From: Chionis minor
Lineage: Eukaryota; Chordata; Aves; Charadriiformes; Chionididae
Reading direction: 5' to 3'
DNA length: 64,000 nt
Assembly (NCBI GenBank): GCA_013398295.1
Contig: VZSF01007706.1
Location: 942,533 to 1,006,532 of the forward strand
Below are positions 14,001 through 28,900 of the stretch, piece after piece. A program made the translations under genes and the position numbers. Below the pieces are notes generated by a model, which saw nothing but the letters and a program-made list of their open reading frames with translations, had not been told where the DNA came from and did no database searches. How positions within the stretch are numbered: the stretch's first letter is position 1; every line of letters starts with the position of its first letter.

Positions 14001-17000
14001 TTCAAAAGCTGGAAAAGACTAGTATTGTGCAACAGTCAATTAATTAGATATATACTGCAGATACCTTTGTTAATGAATTTGATTATTAATAGAGCAACTC
14101 TCAGATTGAAATATTGACTCAGATCTTAGCATCCACTTTTTTTTTTTTCAAGGACAAATATATTAGCATGTACAGGCCACCTAATTATATTGCAAATTAC
14201 TACTTTCTCTACTATTGCGTAGTGTATAGTGCATGCATAGTCCACATTTTTACACTTTTACAAACACTGTTCATCTAGGTGGAAAACATTTAAATTGTTC
14301 ATGAAGGCAAACAGTCTTTTGCATTTCTTTTCTCTCTTCTCTGTTTTTTTTTCTGGGGAACATGACAGAATTTTATTGTTAGCTTGAACAGGAGAACAGA
14401 ATTGTAAAATAGCATGCCTGTCACAAGTAAATCAACAGAGCACCCTTCTTAAAACATATTATGAAAATACTTGGCAAGTCTGTGTTTTAATCCCAAGCAC
14501 GTTTGGGAACTGGTAATTCCTTTTCAGAAGTAACGCCTCCACACGTAGAGAAGGGTTTTTTTTCAGTTTTGTGAAAGAGCTTTTAATTGCCTTCATTTAA
14601 TTGTGTCTTGCATGTGTACATTGGGAAACAATTTATGAGGTTTACTGAGTCTACAGCATCGCTCACACAATAAATTGTTCCTTTCTCTATTTACTTACTC
14701 CACCTACAGTATTTGAGCCATGGTTTGTTGGTGTGGTGTTTGGGGTTTTTTTCTTTTCAAGAAGAATGAAAAGCACAGAGATATGGTCTTCTGGTAGCAG
14801 TGAAAGCAGCATAGGCCAAGCTTTAGGGCATGCGGTCAGAACAGGATAACTGGATTTTCTTCTCAGCTGTACCATTTGAACAGTCAGAGACCAGACAAGC
14901 CATGTTATCCTCTGTCTGGCATTTGCATCAATGTGGAGACAAGTGTATTTCCATTTCTGTTTTCTGAAGTGGAAAACCAAGAACTGCCATGTAGGAATAA
15001 ATCAGTGGGTGACTGCTTTGTAGAAGACCAAACACCAACTAATGCTAAAATAAAATTAAGCATGCATTTTCTAGTTTGTTTCTATTTGCAAATTGGATTA
15101 ACTTCAGTAAAATCCAGTAATTTCCAACTGTGGTCACAAATTTCTGCAAAGATAATGGGAAGACAGATGACTAGATGCTTGAGAAAAAATATTTGAATTG
15201 CAGCAGCACCCAGGAAAGACCACTAAGAAACTCCCTCTGTTCTGATGCACTCCTCTGAGCGGATAGGAGAGGTGGAAAAAAGATTAACTCTAGTATTATT
15301 TAGCCAATCTTAGCTAGCTCTTTGTTTTATACAAGACATGAAAGCTTTTTTGTGGACAAGACAGAGCACAGAATACACTAAGAATAAATTGTTAAACATA
15401 ACTAAGGACTCGACTGCACTGGCTACTACTGTGGGCTCCAATATTTTCATGTCTGAGAAGGGTGACACTGCAGTGAGGAAGATTTTTTCTGCATAAACAC
15501 TTAGTGTTTACCAGGATAAATATCACTCAGAAAAAAACATTGACCTTGACAGGTCCTTCCTCCTGAACCTTAGCTCTTGACCCTGTGAAATTCTAATAAA
15601 AGGAAGATTAAAACAAACAAACAAATATATAAAAGAAATGAGAGGAAAAAGCTGCACAAAGCTGGTACAGGAGTCTGGTACTAACTGTACAGGTATACCA
15701 GTCTCCTGAAGAATTTTATTTTAAAAGTGGCCTTAATTCCTTATGAAAACTTAAAGGCATTCTTGGGGAGGGGGGAGGAAAAGTCCTATTGAGAGAGACA
15801 AAGAGAATCCTAGTCATATTTCTTCTCAGTTCTTCTCCCTAGCCCTAATTAGTAGGGGATATTTGCATTGAAACAATCTTTTTCTCCTTCATTCATTTGA
15901 TCAACTGCTTATCCCTCACCTGGAGCCGTAATCTCTTGTCTGTAGCTTCATAATCTTCTGCACTCCTAAAAGGATTAGGTATCCAGGTGAAGCATAAACA
16001 GCAGGAGCAGATGATCACAGAGGAAACAAATACTATTCTGACTTTTCAGATGCCGCTTTCCCCCCCTGGTAATTAAGTAAAAAGAAACCCTGACCAGCAC
16101 CATCTCTTAGAAAGTAAAGATGAAACCTTGCAAACATATAGAAGAAAAAAACCCCCAAATGTTAAGATATAGCTTTTTAAATAACTCTCCCACAAATTAA
16201 AACTGCATGAAATTACAAAATGAGTGATATAAAGAGAGAATAAGAAGATTAAAAAAGAGAGAGAAACAGAGGGAGATTATTCTAATGTTTTAACAGAATC
16301 GCTGCAATCTTTACAGTGCAAATATTTTCCATTCTGAAAATAGATGTCTCTGTTCTTTCTAAAACAATGGGAAGGTTACAGCTTCAGTCTATAGTTTTCA
16401 CTGGGCAAGATCAAGTCTGCCTCTTTACAGCCCATGCTCATTTCTTTTATAAACTTATAAGGCATTTCGTGCATCTGAATTTTTTTTTAAAGCCAGTACA
16501 CCTATCAAAGTAGAGCACGGTGTTGCCATAACCTTCCACCACGATTGAAAATCATTCCGATTACTTGTGCTCGTTAAAAATGTATGAGAGAAACATTTGT
16601 AAAATTCAATATGCTTTTCAGAACTGCAAGATCTGGATCTAGCCAATTCATACCCTTTTGACACACCCTTTTCATCTGATATTTAGGCCTTTTGTTATTT
16701 ACCATTTTCGCTGTTTTCTTTCAACTAGACTTCTGACATTAAGCTCAAATACAGCCCTTGCTAACGTACTGTACAACTGGAAAATTTTCAGAAATTGCTT
16801 TGATTGCCTAAATTCGTGAGAAAAGAAAAATTCATTTAAAAATGCGTTACACTCTTATTAAACCTGGATATACAATAACCTTTAAAAACCAAAACAATAG
16901 CAGACGAGTATGATTTTTTGATGATTCAGTTGTGCTTATATGTGGGAATTGGGTAGTCTTTCTCTCTCTGAAGGACCACCTGGAAAATGAAGCCACTGGA

Positions 17001-20000
17001 GAAGCAAAAGAGAAAGTCAAGCTATTCAAAAACACATACATCTTCATGATACTTCCCCTCTTCCCTTAAAGTTACAATGTGCTTCTACTTACTTATCTAC
17101 CAATGTTGTCTGAGGCTTAACGAAGTGTTGATTCCTTCCCTGTTGGCTTAATAGGCAATAGATCTACTTCTCCCCATCCCTAGCCTGTGGAGATTTACAG
17201 TAAGTAAAGCAAGCAGGCTAAAACCTATTCCTGAGAAGTTTACTCTTCCGTTCATCAATTAGAATAGATTTCAGTAAGTGAGCGGACATAATAGATGGCA
17301 TAATGTTGTAAAGGTTTTAAAGGTCTGCAAAAATTCCAGTCAAATATAGATTGAGTTAACATAGTTTTACTGATCTAACCGGTCCCTTCAGTACTCCTGC
17401 TGACAATATACAGGCAGCGTCTAGAGAGCCGTCAAAAGACTCTAGCTGAGCATACAAAACTGAACACCCGAGCCAGGGGAGCTGATATTTGCCTACGCCT
17501 ACATTTCTTCTGAACAGTTCTTTAAAAATCTTACCGTTTAGCAAAACCCACTGAAAAATAACACCCAAATGGATTCAAACCTTATCTGGCAGCCCTATCT
17601 CCTACACCGTTACAGACGACTTCAAGCACTCATTGTCAGGCATAGACATACCAGGGCATGAAATTGGTAGTAAAAATGCAATGATGTAGCAATGGTTTAG
17701 GCAAGATGGAAGATGTGCGTGGTCAGCATGGCAGGGACTGCTTCTGGTGGTGTTATACATAATCGGTACTTCAATCTAAGGTTAAGCCAATTTCAACACA
17801 CCAAAAAAAACCCCAAAACAACTGCAACACAATAAATTGAACTGAATGATGAAAATAATGCAAAAGGACACTCACTGGGGGATTTTAGGGTTTGGGGGTT
17901 TTTTTCTTCTTTTTCCTGTGAAAATGACACCAGCCTTCCAGGAGATGCATCCACCACCTGGAGGCTTAACAGGGAAAATTGCCCTACCTAAGCTATTTGT
18001 TGTGATCTAAAAAAAACAAACCCCTCAACTTCATCTGTGGTCAAAGGCACAGGAACCTTCTGAACGCAGAGACAGCCGTGAGCAGGGTTTGCCACATGGG
18101 CAGCCTCAGTGCTGGGCTCGTTCCCCAGACCCAGCCTCAGGCCGCTGACCTTCCAGAGTCAGCAGCAAAGCTCATGTCTTCCCCTGGGCTGTGGGAATGG
18201 CAAAATAACTCAAGAGGCAAGAGCTGAGACTAAAACAGCTACGATACAGAACAGGCTGCTTTTTTCCTCCTTCGCATTTATATTCATTACTTTAATCATA
18301 GGGTATACCAGAAAAGCCTAGAATCTAGGGCAGGTGCTTTAAATGCCATACATAACTCCAACCAACGCATCTCAGAAAATTGGAACATCATCGGTGACTG
18401 CTCAGGAGCTAATTAACAAGGAAGGACACAAAAAAAAAAAATCACTGAAAATGTGGTATTTGGCCAAGAATTGACTAAAAAACAAGGTGTGGAAAAGCAT
18501 GTGTGTTAAAGGAATAGTCAACATCTGAAGGCTTGAAGAACCTAGGAAGGACACAAAGTTTTACTTTCTCAGACTGCCTTAAATAAAAGTGTAAGTTACA
18601 CAAATTTAGAGATCATTCTTAAATAAAAATCTGGTCTGTTTCTGAGTAGCAAAGCTTTAATGCTTAAACACCAAAGAGTTAAAGGCATTAGATTATAGAA
18701 AAGAACTTAAATTAGGCTGCATTTTATATTAGATATAAGTTGTTCAACCCCAAATTCAACATCCATGCTATTAAAACCAAGAAAATGTTAAAGATGGATA
18801 TGCCATATATGTGACCTGGAAAGGGCTGTTACCCAAGCACTTGTAAGTTGCTGAAAATAAGGATCTTTTAAAGGTTACAGCTTGGACATATTTACATTTT
18901 TCTGAGTGTGCATGCAATTGTCTTAATGCTAGTTTACAACATTTAACAGCCATATAAAGTTCAAGAACAAAGACTAGGTAATACATTATTTCATAGCAAA
19001 CAAGAAGAGGCAGTCCTTAACAAAAATGTGATAACTTATTAATTAGAATACAACAGAGTAAAAGAATTAAAATACACAAGAGAAGAAAAACAAAATTATA
19101 ACATGAGAATTTGACTTTGATATTCAACACTTGCACAAGATAAATTTAATAAAAGCTATCAGATTTACGTTGCTAGAGAGTGGATATTCAGTATTCTTGA
19201 ACATAAACTAATCTTTCTTAGTAAAGAAGAAAGCAACAGCATTCTTATTGAATCTCAATTGATTTGTGCGACATTGCTGCCAACACAGACAAACACAACA
19301 GATTAGTAAAGGGGAAAATGCTTATTTTATATCTCAGGATAAAATGTGATCTATCTTCCACGAAAGAACACATTGTGCATCTCGGCTAAAACTGCTTCTT
19401 GCAACCATCTTGTCCAGACTATGACCTGGTCAAGTCTCAGCAGAGTTGGTGCCTTGGTGGATATTCCGACACGAATTAGTGCTGTTTGAGTATTGCCTCC
19501 TTTTGTTTTGATGCACAATCAAGGAAGCTTGGCTCAGACACAGGTGGAAACAGAGAAACGTGCATACACAACAAGAGAAGAGGATGGACAAAACAATGGC
19601 AGAATGAGACAGGCAGTGGAGAAAGTAGCAGGAAGTTCTCCAGAGTACAGAGAACTTTCCTCTTTCAGTAGTAGCTCCAACTTATTTGTCAAAGTCTATT
19701 TAACTCTCCTCCTTGCCTTCAGCTTTTTTTTTTTTTTAAACATTGACAAATAATACGAGAGAAGTTTTTTTATCATTTAATTCAGGTAAGTTCCATTTCT
19801 GACTTATCACCTTTGGTCAACCAATTCAGAAACTATCCCCCTCTCATACTTCACTCATGGTCTTAGGTGCAGTCCACAGCTCCATCAAAATTCTTCCTGT
19901 CTGGGTTAAACCAGTTTGTTTTCAACTTCTAGCATTTTCCATTAACATTTATCACACTGGAGTACTTTGAATATGCACCTGTGTTCCATGCATAAGCTCA

Positions 20001-20435
20001 CATTGAAGGCATCATGGTCTGCATCAAAGCACTCACCAATCAAAATATAGGCATAGGTGTACTTCAGAGGCTCTGGGGTACCAGGGAAGTTTTAATGTTT
20101 CCAGTTAGTCTATTTCCTTTTTTTTTTTTTCATCCTTTGCTCTTTTAATTACTCTAACCTCCCTGTGTTTACAGTAAGTTGCATGTTATGTTCTTAATAT
20201 CATTGTAATATTGAAAGTAACATCTTGACTCTATAGTAAATAGCATAACTGTATGTCTGCCCCAGAAGGCTTGCTAATTCTGAGAGCACACCAACAGGAT
20301 GAAAATTATATAAGAATACGTGCACTGCTTTGTTAGTATGTAATAACAGTGATAAGTTTACACACAGACTGATCTTTTATCAAAGATTTAGGAAGATGTT
20401 CTGGTAACATTTGAGGCAAAAAAGAAACCAGAAAA
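11037..20435. other. Intergenic DNA, no gene recognised
   Basis: There is no recognisable coding exon on either strand; open frames are at most about 106 codons and look random in composition. A short perfect hairpin lies at 12,261-12,286 (9-bp arms around an 8-nt loop). The 13,770-14,110 stretch is AT-rich with several TAATTA/ATTAAT homeodomain-type words and could be a conserved enhancer, but that is only an impression. A locally GC-richer patch (about 18,040-18,200) has no identified content. Confidence 0.55.
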
Positions 20436-20463
20436 GGGGGGGGNNNNGGGGGGGCGGGGGGGG
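20436..20463. repeat. Poly-G tract with a 4-N assembly gap
   Basis: A run of G is interrupted by four N (20,444-20,447) and one C. Bird assemblies often break at G-rich, quadruplex-prone sequence. Four N may be a placeholder, so the true length of the tract is unknown. Confidence 0.9.
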
Positions 20464-21300
20464 AACAGAGGCAGATAAGCCAAAAACCTTACCGTCAAAA
20501 ATCCGTATCAGCTTGCAAATGATATCTCAAGGGAAGCAATGGAAGTACCAAGAGTTAACCCATTCTAAAGACCCTGCAAATTACTAAAAGAAAAGTTTTG
20601 CATTATGGAACTATACTGCCTAGCAGGAACATGGAGTAGGTGAACTAAATCATCAGTTTCCAGCATCTTGGAGCAAGGCACTGGAAAGTCAAATTTCTAG
20701 TTTACTATGTGAAGGCTATATTGCTTGTTAGCTCAAGTGTTTAAGCTCTTTTTTCTTTTAGTTCAAACATGTTAAATTTTGTAATCCATCAATCCAACCA
20801 TCTCAGAGTTGTTACTGAAGCTAGAAAACCTCAAAAGGCAAGGGAAAAAAATTAAAAGCAAATTAATGTGGGAAGATGAGATAAATCAAGCAGTGAAGTC
20901 AAGAGTAAATTATCAAAAGATCTTTTATCAAAAATGAGTAATTTTTTCTACTTCAAGAGAAACCCATTAACTTTATTCCCCCCACCCCATTCCTTAGCAT
21001 GACTGTAGTTCAAGCAGCATAATATAAAAATAGGCTTATTAAGATTTGAAATGTGTTTAACTCATCATAAGCACCATAGTCCTTCTAAATTTAATTTCAA
21101 AATATATATATAAATCAGGAGAGCATAAAAGGGTTTGCACTCGGCAATAATTAAGGGGAAAAACTTAGTTATAATTGACAAACTGTAAGAAAAATGGAGC
21201 CAGAAAATAAGTGGCATGAGTTGGACTTCGCAATCACTGACAGTATTGTGACTGCTTTCGTTTGCCTTAAATGAGATTTTAGGGGGTTCCAGAGTAATTC

Positions 21301-21360
21301 TGGGTGTTTGTTTTGCTTGGGGTTTTTTGTTTGGGTTTTTTTGTTTGTTTGGGTTTTTTT
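21301..21360. repeat. T/G-rich low-complexity tract
   Basis: Alternating runs of T3-7 and G1-4, such as repeats of GTTTG and GGGTTTTTT. It is low complexity rather than a clean microsatellite. Confidence 0.8.
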
Positions 21361-22895
21361 AAGAGACAACATGTAGGAGGTCCAGTGTGATTTAAGTGAA
21401 GCAGAGTGATTTCTTGAATATGTGTACTCCAGTTCTATGGTAGTGAGGTCTCCAGTCCTGATTAAAAAGGAAAACAGAATGAAAAGCATACGACATATAC
21501 TCAGCTCTAAGGCTTTTATCTCACTGGCATCCCTCAGTTAAGCAAATGCTTAAGTTATATTCTAGACTGGCCCAAGTGAAGTCCCGGGGCACTGCAGCCC
21601 CTCATTGACATGCAGCGTGTGACACAGGAATCATTTTGCAGTGGCTTATACCGCATGTAGACTTCTTCATTGTGCTTATTCACTTCAGCATGATCCTGTG
21701 CATCTCTCTCCCTCTTTCTCTCCTGAAGTAATTACCAGATAAGGAAGCAAGAAAAAGTTCCATAGGCAAAGGCTGCATTGTGCTAAAAGGAACAGTTGAG
21801 GCACGGCCATTCCTGGAAGCAGGTATCTGAGCACGCAAGGATCCCGCAGCCAAAACACACCACAACACAAACAGTTAGCTGTAGTGGCTATCAAACATTA
21901 TGAGATAAGAGGCACAACACTTTCAGTGACTTCTGTGGACAGAGCTGGTTGGGAAAACTCGCAATAAAATAACTAGGTAAATCACAACACAGCAAACTGG
22001 TGATAACAGCAGAAGTACTAAGAATGGTGAAGGCAAAGTAATCAAAAAGATGTAAGAGTTTGCCAGTCACTACCAGCTCTTATTAGATGATCATTATTTG
22101 ACTGATATTTATACATCGGATCTGTAGGAACCCGTATTCTGTTTCATAATCCGTATGCAGTTTGATGAGGTTTTCAGAATTTTACTGCTAATTTACAATA
22201 TTAGAACACTTCTGCAAATTTAGTAGACTGAGTCTTGAATCCTTCCTTCTACTTTATGTAATTCTGATCCTCAGGTATCAAAGTCGCAGTAATTACACCT
22301 CTGCATTACAAAGACAAAACCACAGCCTTAACGAGGAAATGTAATAGTTCCCACTGACCTAGAATTTGTGATCCCAGAACTTTCCTGATGGACTCCATTC
22401 ACTTGCTGAAGGGAAGCTAATTCAATGAAAGACGGAAAAGTACTGACCAAACAAATGGCTTTGAAACAACTTCAGCCAGAGCATCCAGGTTTACAAAGGC
22501 TGCTTTAGCAAGTTGTCAGGACAACAGTTTCACTTACTATTTCACTAATTATACTTAATGTGAAAGAAATATACAGCCATGTGGTATTTGCCTGTCTGTA
22601 TATTTTTCTTAATGAGTGCAGAGCCTATAAAAAAAGCTCATTAGTAGAATTCCGCAACAGATCAGCCTTTTCATCCTACTCCTGAAAAAAAAAAAAAAAA
22701 CTTTGTGAACAGCCTGACTGATCACATGTTAAGAAAGTTTGTATTCTTGATTTATTTTGCAGAAGTGTCTAGGAAACCAGAACTTTCTTTGTGTTAGGTC
22801 TGTTCAGGCACACAAAAATAAGCCTGGCCCTAAAAAGGATGGAATCTAATAAATATCGATATGATCTTCTTGCACTCAAATAGAAGAAATTACAG

Positions 22896-22943
22896 ATATA
22901 TATTTGTGTACACATACATATGCCATACATACACACACACACT
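22896..22943. repeat. TA/CA dinucleotide-rich repeat
   Basis: Imperfect TA and CA dinucleotides end in an uninterrupted (CA)n stretch near 22,930-22,942. Likely a polymorphic microsatellite. Confidence 0.85.
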
Positions 22944-25900
22944 TTCTTGTGGAGAACACCTTACTTTGGGGGGTAAAAAAAAAAATTTGCCAGGATTCTG
23001 ACACAATTTGACTGTTCAGCCAAACTAATACCACAGACAGGACTGCATGCACCACCTCGTGCCCTGTTGCGTTAAATGCTGGTTTTTTTGGCACACATGG
23101 CCAACAATTTGGGGGGGGACTAGAAATCATACCTCACCTCCCTCACAGGTGTACTAATCACTAGGGCAGAGAATCACAGTGTTTTTCTGAACCAACAAGC
23201 ATTTGGGTATTTCACACAAATGTCACTACTGCTCTGTAAGAAGAGAGTCATTTTACACCTAGGTCCAGATTGCATTAACCGTGAGACCTCCAAAAACTGG
23301 ACCCTTGGCAAAACTAGTCCATCCATTCTGCAGCTGTTTCAAAACTAATCTTGTTATTTTAGGTCAAATGAAGGGTTTCAGGTATTACAAAACACTGTGT
23401 TTTACTTTGGCAACAAAAGATAAAAACTGTTAATATGAACCTTAAGTATTTATACATTATCCACGTGCTGAATAACCCAATAAATTAAATTATTCACCCA
23501 GAGAGGAGACACTGAGCTCTTGGAGAAACCCATTTTAGTTACTGCTGGATTTTTATGAAAACTGAAAGATGACTTTTCCTGGAGGACTGGAATGAGAATG
23601 ACAGCTTTAACACTTTTACTTAGCCTTCTTAAAAATTGTTCAAGATAAATTTTTTTAAGCTTTAATGGAACTTAAACTGCACTTATAAATAATTTTTGCT
23701 TTCTGCGGTATCAGCTGAATACATAAACAGGGATTACTCTATAAGCAACAAATATATTTGAAGTAGTATTTCCTAACCACTGTGTTATAATCTATACTCA
23801 GCAAGGTCAGAACCTCACACTGTGCTGGAGAAGTTTGTGTCTGAGATTCCTTAAAATAACAATAAGCATAAATTACTGAACTGCTGTGATTCAGCCGATG
23901 TGCCTCTATAAGCATCAGATTCATGGGACTGCTGTAACCATCACAGTTCTGACCTCTGTGTGAGGTTTTCCAATAAAAAAAAAAATACTAATTTTCTGTC
24001 CTGCAAGTCCTTCCATAATCTTGATTTTAGTGCCTGGCACAGGGCTACAACCATTTACATAGGCTTTGGATTTACAAAGATATTTGGATAACCTTAATGA
24101 TTTAATCTATATTTAAATGAAATTAAGTTTTGCTTATGTTGACTAATATTTGGACAAAGGTATATCTGGTTTCAATAAAGTGCATGGATATCTACAGTAG
24201 GCACATTTAATGTATTTACATAGAAAAAAAATGTTAATCCTGGAGAAATCAAGCAAGGTCTCACATGCAGTGCCAGTGAACACACTAGCTATCCCAGTAG
24301 ATACAGCAAACATCCTTTGAACAGGAATAGCTTTATATTTACTGGTATACATCACAGCTTCCCTGGAGTTACTGAAGATCACGTGCACCGGACATGTAGA
24401 AGACCAGCCTGTTGCCCCTGTCCTAGTTCAAGCTGTGCCAATGGAAAACCAGGGAGCAGAAGGCAGAAAGCTTTCAGTGCCTTGGAAAAACCCTGCGCTC
24501 TCTTCTGCCATCATCAACCTGTGCCGCCTTCACCTGGAACAGACTGGGACAGCAGGGTAACAGCACCTAGAATAGCCTTGGGGACCTCCTTGTGCTGGGA
24601 TGCCATTTTCCTCCCAAACACCTAAAACTGGCAGAAAGTTGCAACACAAGAAAGCACAGTGACATTTCTTCTTCTCATCTGTCAGTTGCCAGTCAGATGA
24701 GGGAGGATATTAATTTTTCCCCATGACTCCGCAACAGATCTTCCCATGGGATACTTCTGGGATGATTCTCACCCTGCAGCCACATGATGCCTGGGCAATG
24801 TATGCTTTCAGTGACCAGGGTATGGGGACCACCTGGAGGTCTCATATGCCCATTCTAGAAATACACTTTTGCTCATCTCTTCGTCTAAAAGTGGCTGTGC
24901 GTAGCTAGCCAGGAAAGAATCGACTCGCTCCAAAGCTCCAACTAGGGAGCTGCTGCAAAGACGGCTGACACGGTGAAAACCACCAGCATGGTCTTTTATG
25001 GACACCATTTTATACCTTTGATGTGCCTTTAGCATATGACACAGCACCCTCCCCAATTACTCCATTTTCTAGAGCATACAACATTAGAGTGCAATGATAA
25101 AATGCAGCAGAAAAATATGCATAATCAAATACGTGAAGGGCATCAAGGGCAGTATTCATCCCATCTAACTCACAGGTGGGCTTTTTCTGACTGCAATTAA
25201 ATAAAGAAGAATTTAGTAAGAGAAGTGCTATGAAAGATCTGGAAGCAGTGAATCCTTGTATCAGCAAAGTATTGTAACATGCATCCTGAAATACATTCTC
25301 TACGTGACAAATCCCTTTCTGTAAAATTGGGAGAATGTCACTTTTACTTCTCCTGTGCTATTGTCAGGGACACAGGTCATCCCCCACTTACCCTTATGCG
25401 AACATGTTTTTAGTACATGGAAGCATCAATGTTAAGTGAGGACTGAAACCCAACTCCTGATTTTGAGCTTATGGTTGTACCAATGGGAATGGTGGCCCCC
25501 AGGTGCAGCAGACTGGAAACGAAACAGAGCCTTTAGTAGAGTGTGTGTGTTTAACTGTTTCACTATGTGCTGTTAAATAATAAAAAAAGCCTCACAAAAC
25601 CTCCTCCATAAGACTTGTTATCTTTTAAAAATCTGCTGGCACATGAAGACAAATTAGTCTCAGATATAAAAAAACCTACTTCCCAAACCAAACTACAGCT
25701 GCCATCCGAATATCCTATTGGTAATGATCTTGTGCACTGAAATGTTACATATACTACTTCAATTTCTAATTCTGCATTTCAGATGAAAGAGTGCAAAATA
25801 AGTTCTAGCAAATTAAAGATTTTCCTACTGACTGCAGTTTCTGTTGCATTAGACAAGCACATTATTTGCCTTAGCAGGCAGAAGAACAATGACTAAAAGC

Positions 25901-28900
25901 TATTATGGCATAACAGCTACATTAAGATAACTGTAAAAGTAATTGTAGATTCACCACCTCAGTTCTGCGTAAATATTTTCAGAAACATTTCTGTATCTTT
26001 AATTTGGTTTGCAGTGTCAGATAAAGAACGAGGCTTAAGCCAAGGAATATGGATTGACAATAATAAAGCCTTGCAAATTTAAAAATAATAGTACTTGCCT
26101 ATTGCTCTACATCTACATTAGCAAATATTTCAGGAACAAAACAAAGTGGCTGCTACTGCACTCCTCACACTGCTATTACACGTGGTTTGGGCAGTAGACT
26201 GTGGATTAGATGCAGTCTCATCTCCTGTGCTGGAAAGTCTTACCTCTGTGTGTAATTCGAAGCTTCCCAATACGAAAACTTACTGGGACATGGGAAGGCC
26301 TTGCAGTGGATAGAGGCCATGGAATATTGGGGTCTAAAGCTATTACACACTAAGGGAAGTCTGGACTGCCCTTTTGGAGGAAAGACTGCTTAGTTCCACC
26401 TCTAAGGAATCTACTTGTTTTGCCCCAAAACCACTAAATTAGCACATGGTAAGTGTAGACCATCAGGGGACTCGCTTCAAAACTGCGTATTACTTCTCTG
26501 ATCTGAATCATTGCTATAGATGCAGACTCACAGAGATACCGAGCCATTTACAGCACATTTATCTTCCTCAACTCTGCTACCATTTTTTTTGTTATCACTT
26601 CAAAGAGGTTCAGGCCTTTTAGGTAACACTTCTAGAAAAATGTCATGTAGTATTATTACACATCACTTGGTTAATTAAGCAGTATCATTTGCGGAAATAT
26701 TGTGCAGCAGCGGGTTGCTGTTGCTAATGATACCACTTAGAGATGCAGAAAAGAAACAGAAGTGGGTGCAAAACACGGCAGAACGTATGCTTAAAAAATA
26801 AAGCCCAATTACTCAAGTTTCTGTGACCAAGAGATATAGCCACAGAATATTTAAAAGCAACAGAAACAGCTTCACTGCAGATACCTACCAGATAAATCTG
26901 GATGCTTACTCTCCCCTTGCTCCACATGGATTCTTCTATCATGTGCGGTCCATCCCAAAACAAACCTAGTTTCCCTGGCAAGCAGGATTATCACATAGAT
27001 ACCTTCCGCTGGCTGCTTGTACCATCTGCCAGCACCAGCCACTGTGAAAGACAGGATGAGCACCTGACCAATTGGAGTAAGAACTGGAAGAGAACTAAGA
27101 AACAGCAAACTTTGCGTGGATGTGTTGCATGCTTGAGTTTTCATAACCATGTTTACCTTGGTCATTCTGTCAAGAGAGTTCTTGACGTTGTACCTGTAAT
27201 CCCCGGACCCTATGCAGTACCTGCATACTGGTATGGATATGACTGACTCCCCTGAAAGAGACGGGAAGAGGGTGGATTTGATTGTACCAATCCAGCAGGT
27301 TGCAGCAGGGTTCAATTCACATCACGTCTGACTCTTCCACTGGGCATTAAAGCAACCTCAGCAGGTGATGGGTCTTCACAAGCCCTTCATATCTTCATAC
27401 TTTCTTTTGCTTCCCCCAGTGCAAAAAGCTGTACCTGGCGAGTTGTGGAGCGATTGTCTCAAATCCTAAGTCATCTGCCACATATCAGCTTGTCAGAGTA
27501 GAGATGTATGGAGCACAACGGGAACAGACTTTGAAATATATGCAAGGACATGCTCAGACTTAAAATTTTTCCTCATAGAGAAAATTCCCTAGAAGCAACA
27601 TGCAAGCATTGCTCAGCAGATGACACGAAGGAATAAATTTAAGAAGCTGAAGATGGTTCATTTGCACATCTCTGATTGCAGTTTACATCTGCACTGTTAC
27701 AGTAATTGCTGCGAAAGCAGTGGCTGAAACATTGCTACCAATCCTTTCAGGTCAGGGATGGCCCTGAAAAGGAGCCACCAAACCAGGGTGAAACAATCTG
27801 TGAAATCTGGGGAAGCTAGGAGTTAGAAGCTGGGCCTCTCGTGACCTTTACGGACAAATTAAAATGCGGGCCAGCACATTTATTTGTGCTGCAGTCCCCT
27901 CTGTCTCCAAGCACCTGAGAGATTTGGCCTTCACAGGTCTTTTGATGGGCCAAACCCTTTGCAAATACCTGCATCAAACATGCCCACCCTGCTGGGTGGT
28001 GGGAGCCAGAGAAATAGGAAGGGATGAGGACACGAGGGCTACTCAGAAGGTCCGTATGATTTGATGCAACAGACAGAAAATAGCTAGAGGCACGCAGGGC
28101 TAAACATGGCACAGTGCTATGAGACAGCAGGACGCCGCAGGGAGCGCAAGCACACTGGACACCTGCCTACATTGTCCAAACTAAACAGGGAGACTCACAA
28201 GCTCAGTTCAGAAAAAAGCAAAAGCAGACAAGACAGGCTGAAAGCTATGGCTAGCATGCCATGGCTTGAAACCCATCAAGGCTGTTAATACTAAAGGTCA
28301 GTGTATTTTAATTAGTCATCAGAATGTCTACCTATGAGTTACTGCCAATGAAACATCAGCAATTATCTTTCATGTTTAAACAACCTTGCTCAGTGTTTTA
28401 CATAACAAGGTGTGTATCACCACTCAAGTTTAAATGGGACTATTACAATCAACCACTATAATAAGTACGCACTGCAAGGCAGCAATTTCCTGATGAGAGC
28501 TTCTATAGCAGCAAAAGATGCATAACTCCGGAATGTTTGCTCCTTTCATGTTTTATACCACAACTAACATGAAAATTTCTGAAAAAGAGTAACTCTGCTT
28601 GTGCAGTGATGGAAGATTAGGACTCGCCTCCCTCCGCTCCATCGGTAACTTCAATCCAACAGAGAACTGAATAATTAGATTATCTTTTTTTTTTTCTTTG
28701 ATATGAGAATAGCTGTGCCTAGTTAATTTCTAGCTATATATCAATACAGCTCCCTTCCCAATACAGATATTTTGTTCCCTTTAATGTGTGCGCGTGCCTG
28801 ATGATAGCATTTACCACCAGTGATACCTCGTGCTTACTACATCCACAGGAAAAAAAACAATTTAAAAAAGGAAAAAAAGTAGGAAAAAGCTAAAACTGCA

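Noticed and set aside
26872..27315. 147-codon minus-strand ORF, second longest in the window
   Set aside because: No recognisable domain, no splice or poly(A) context, overlapping ORF on the other strand, and length within chance expectation for 64 kb of six-frame sequence.
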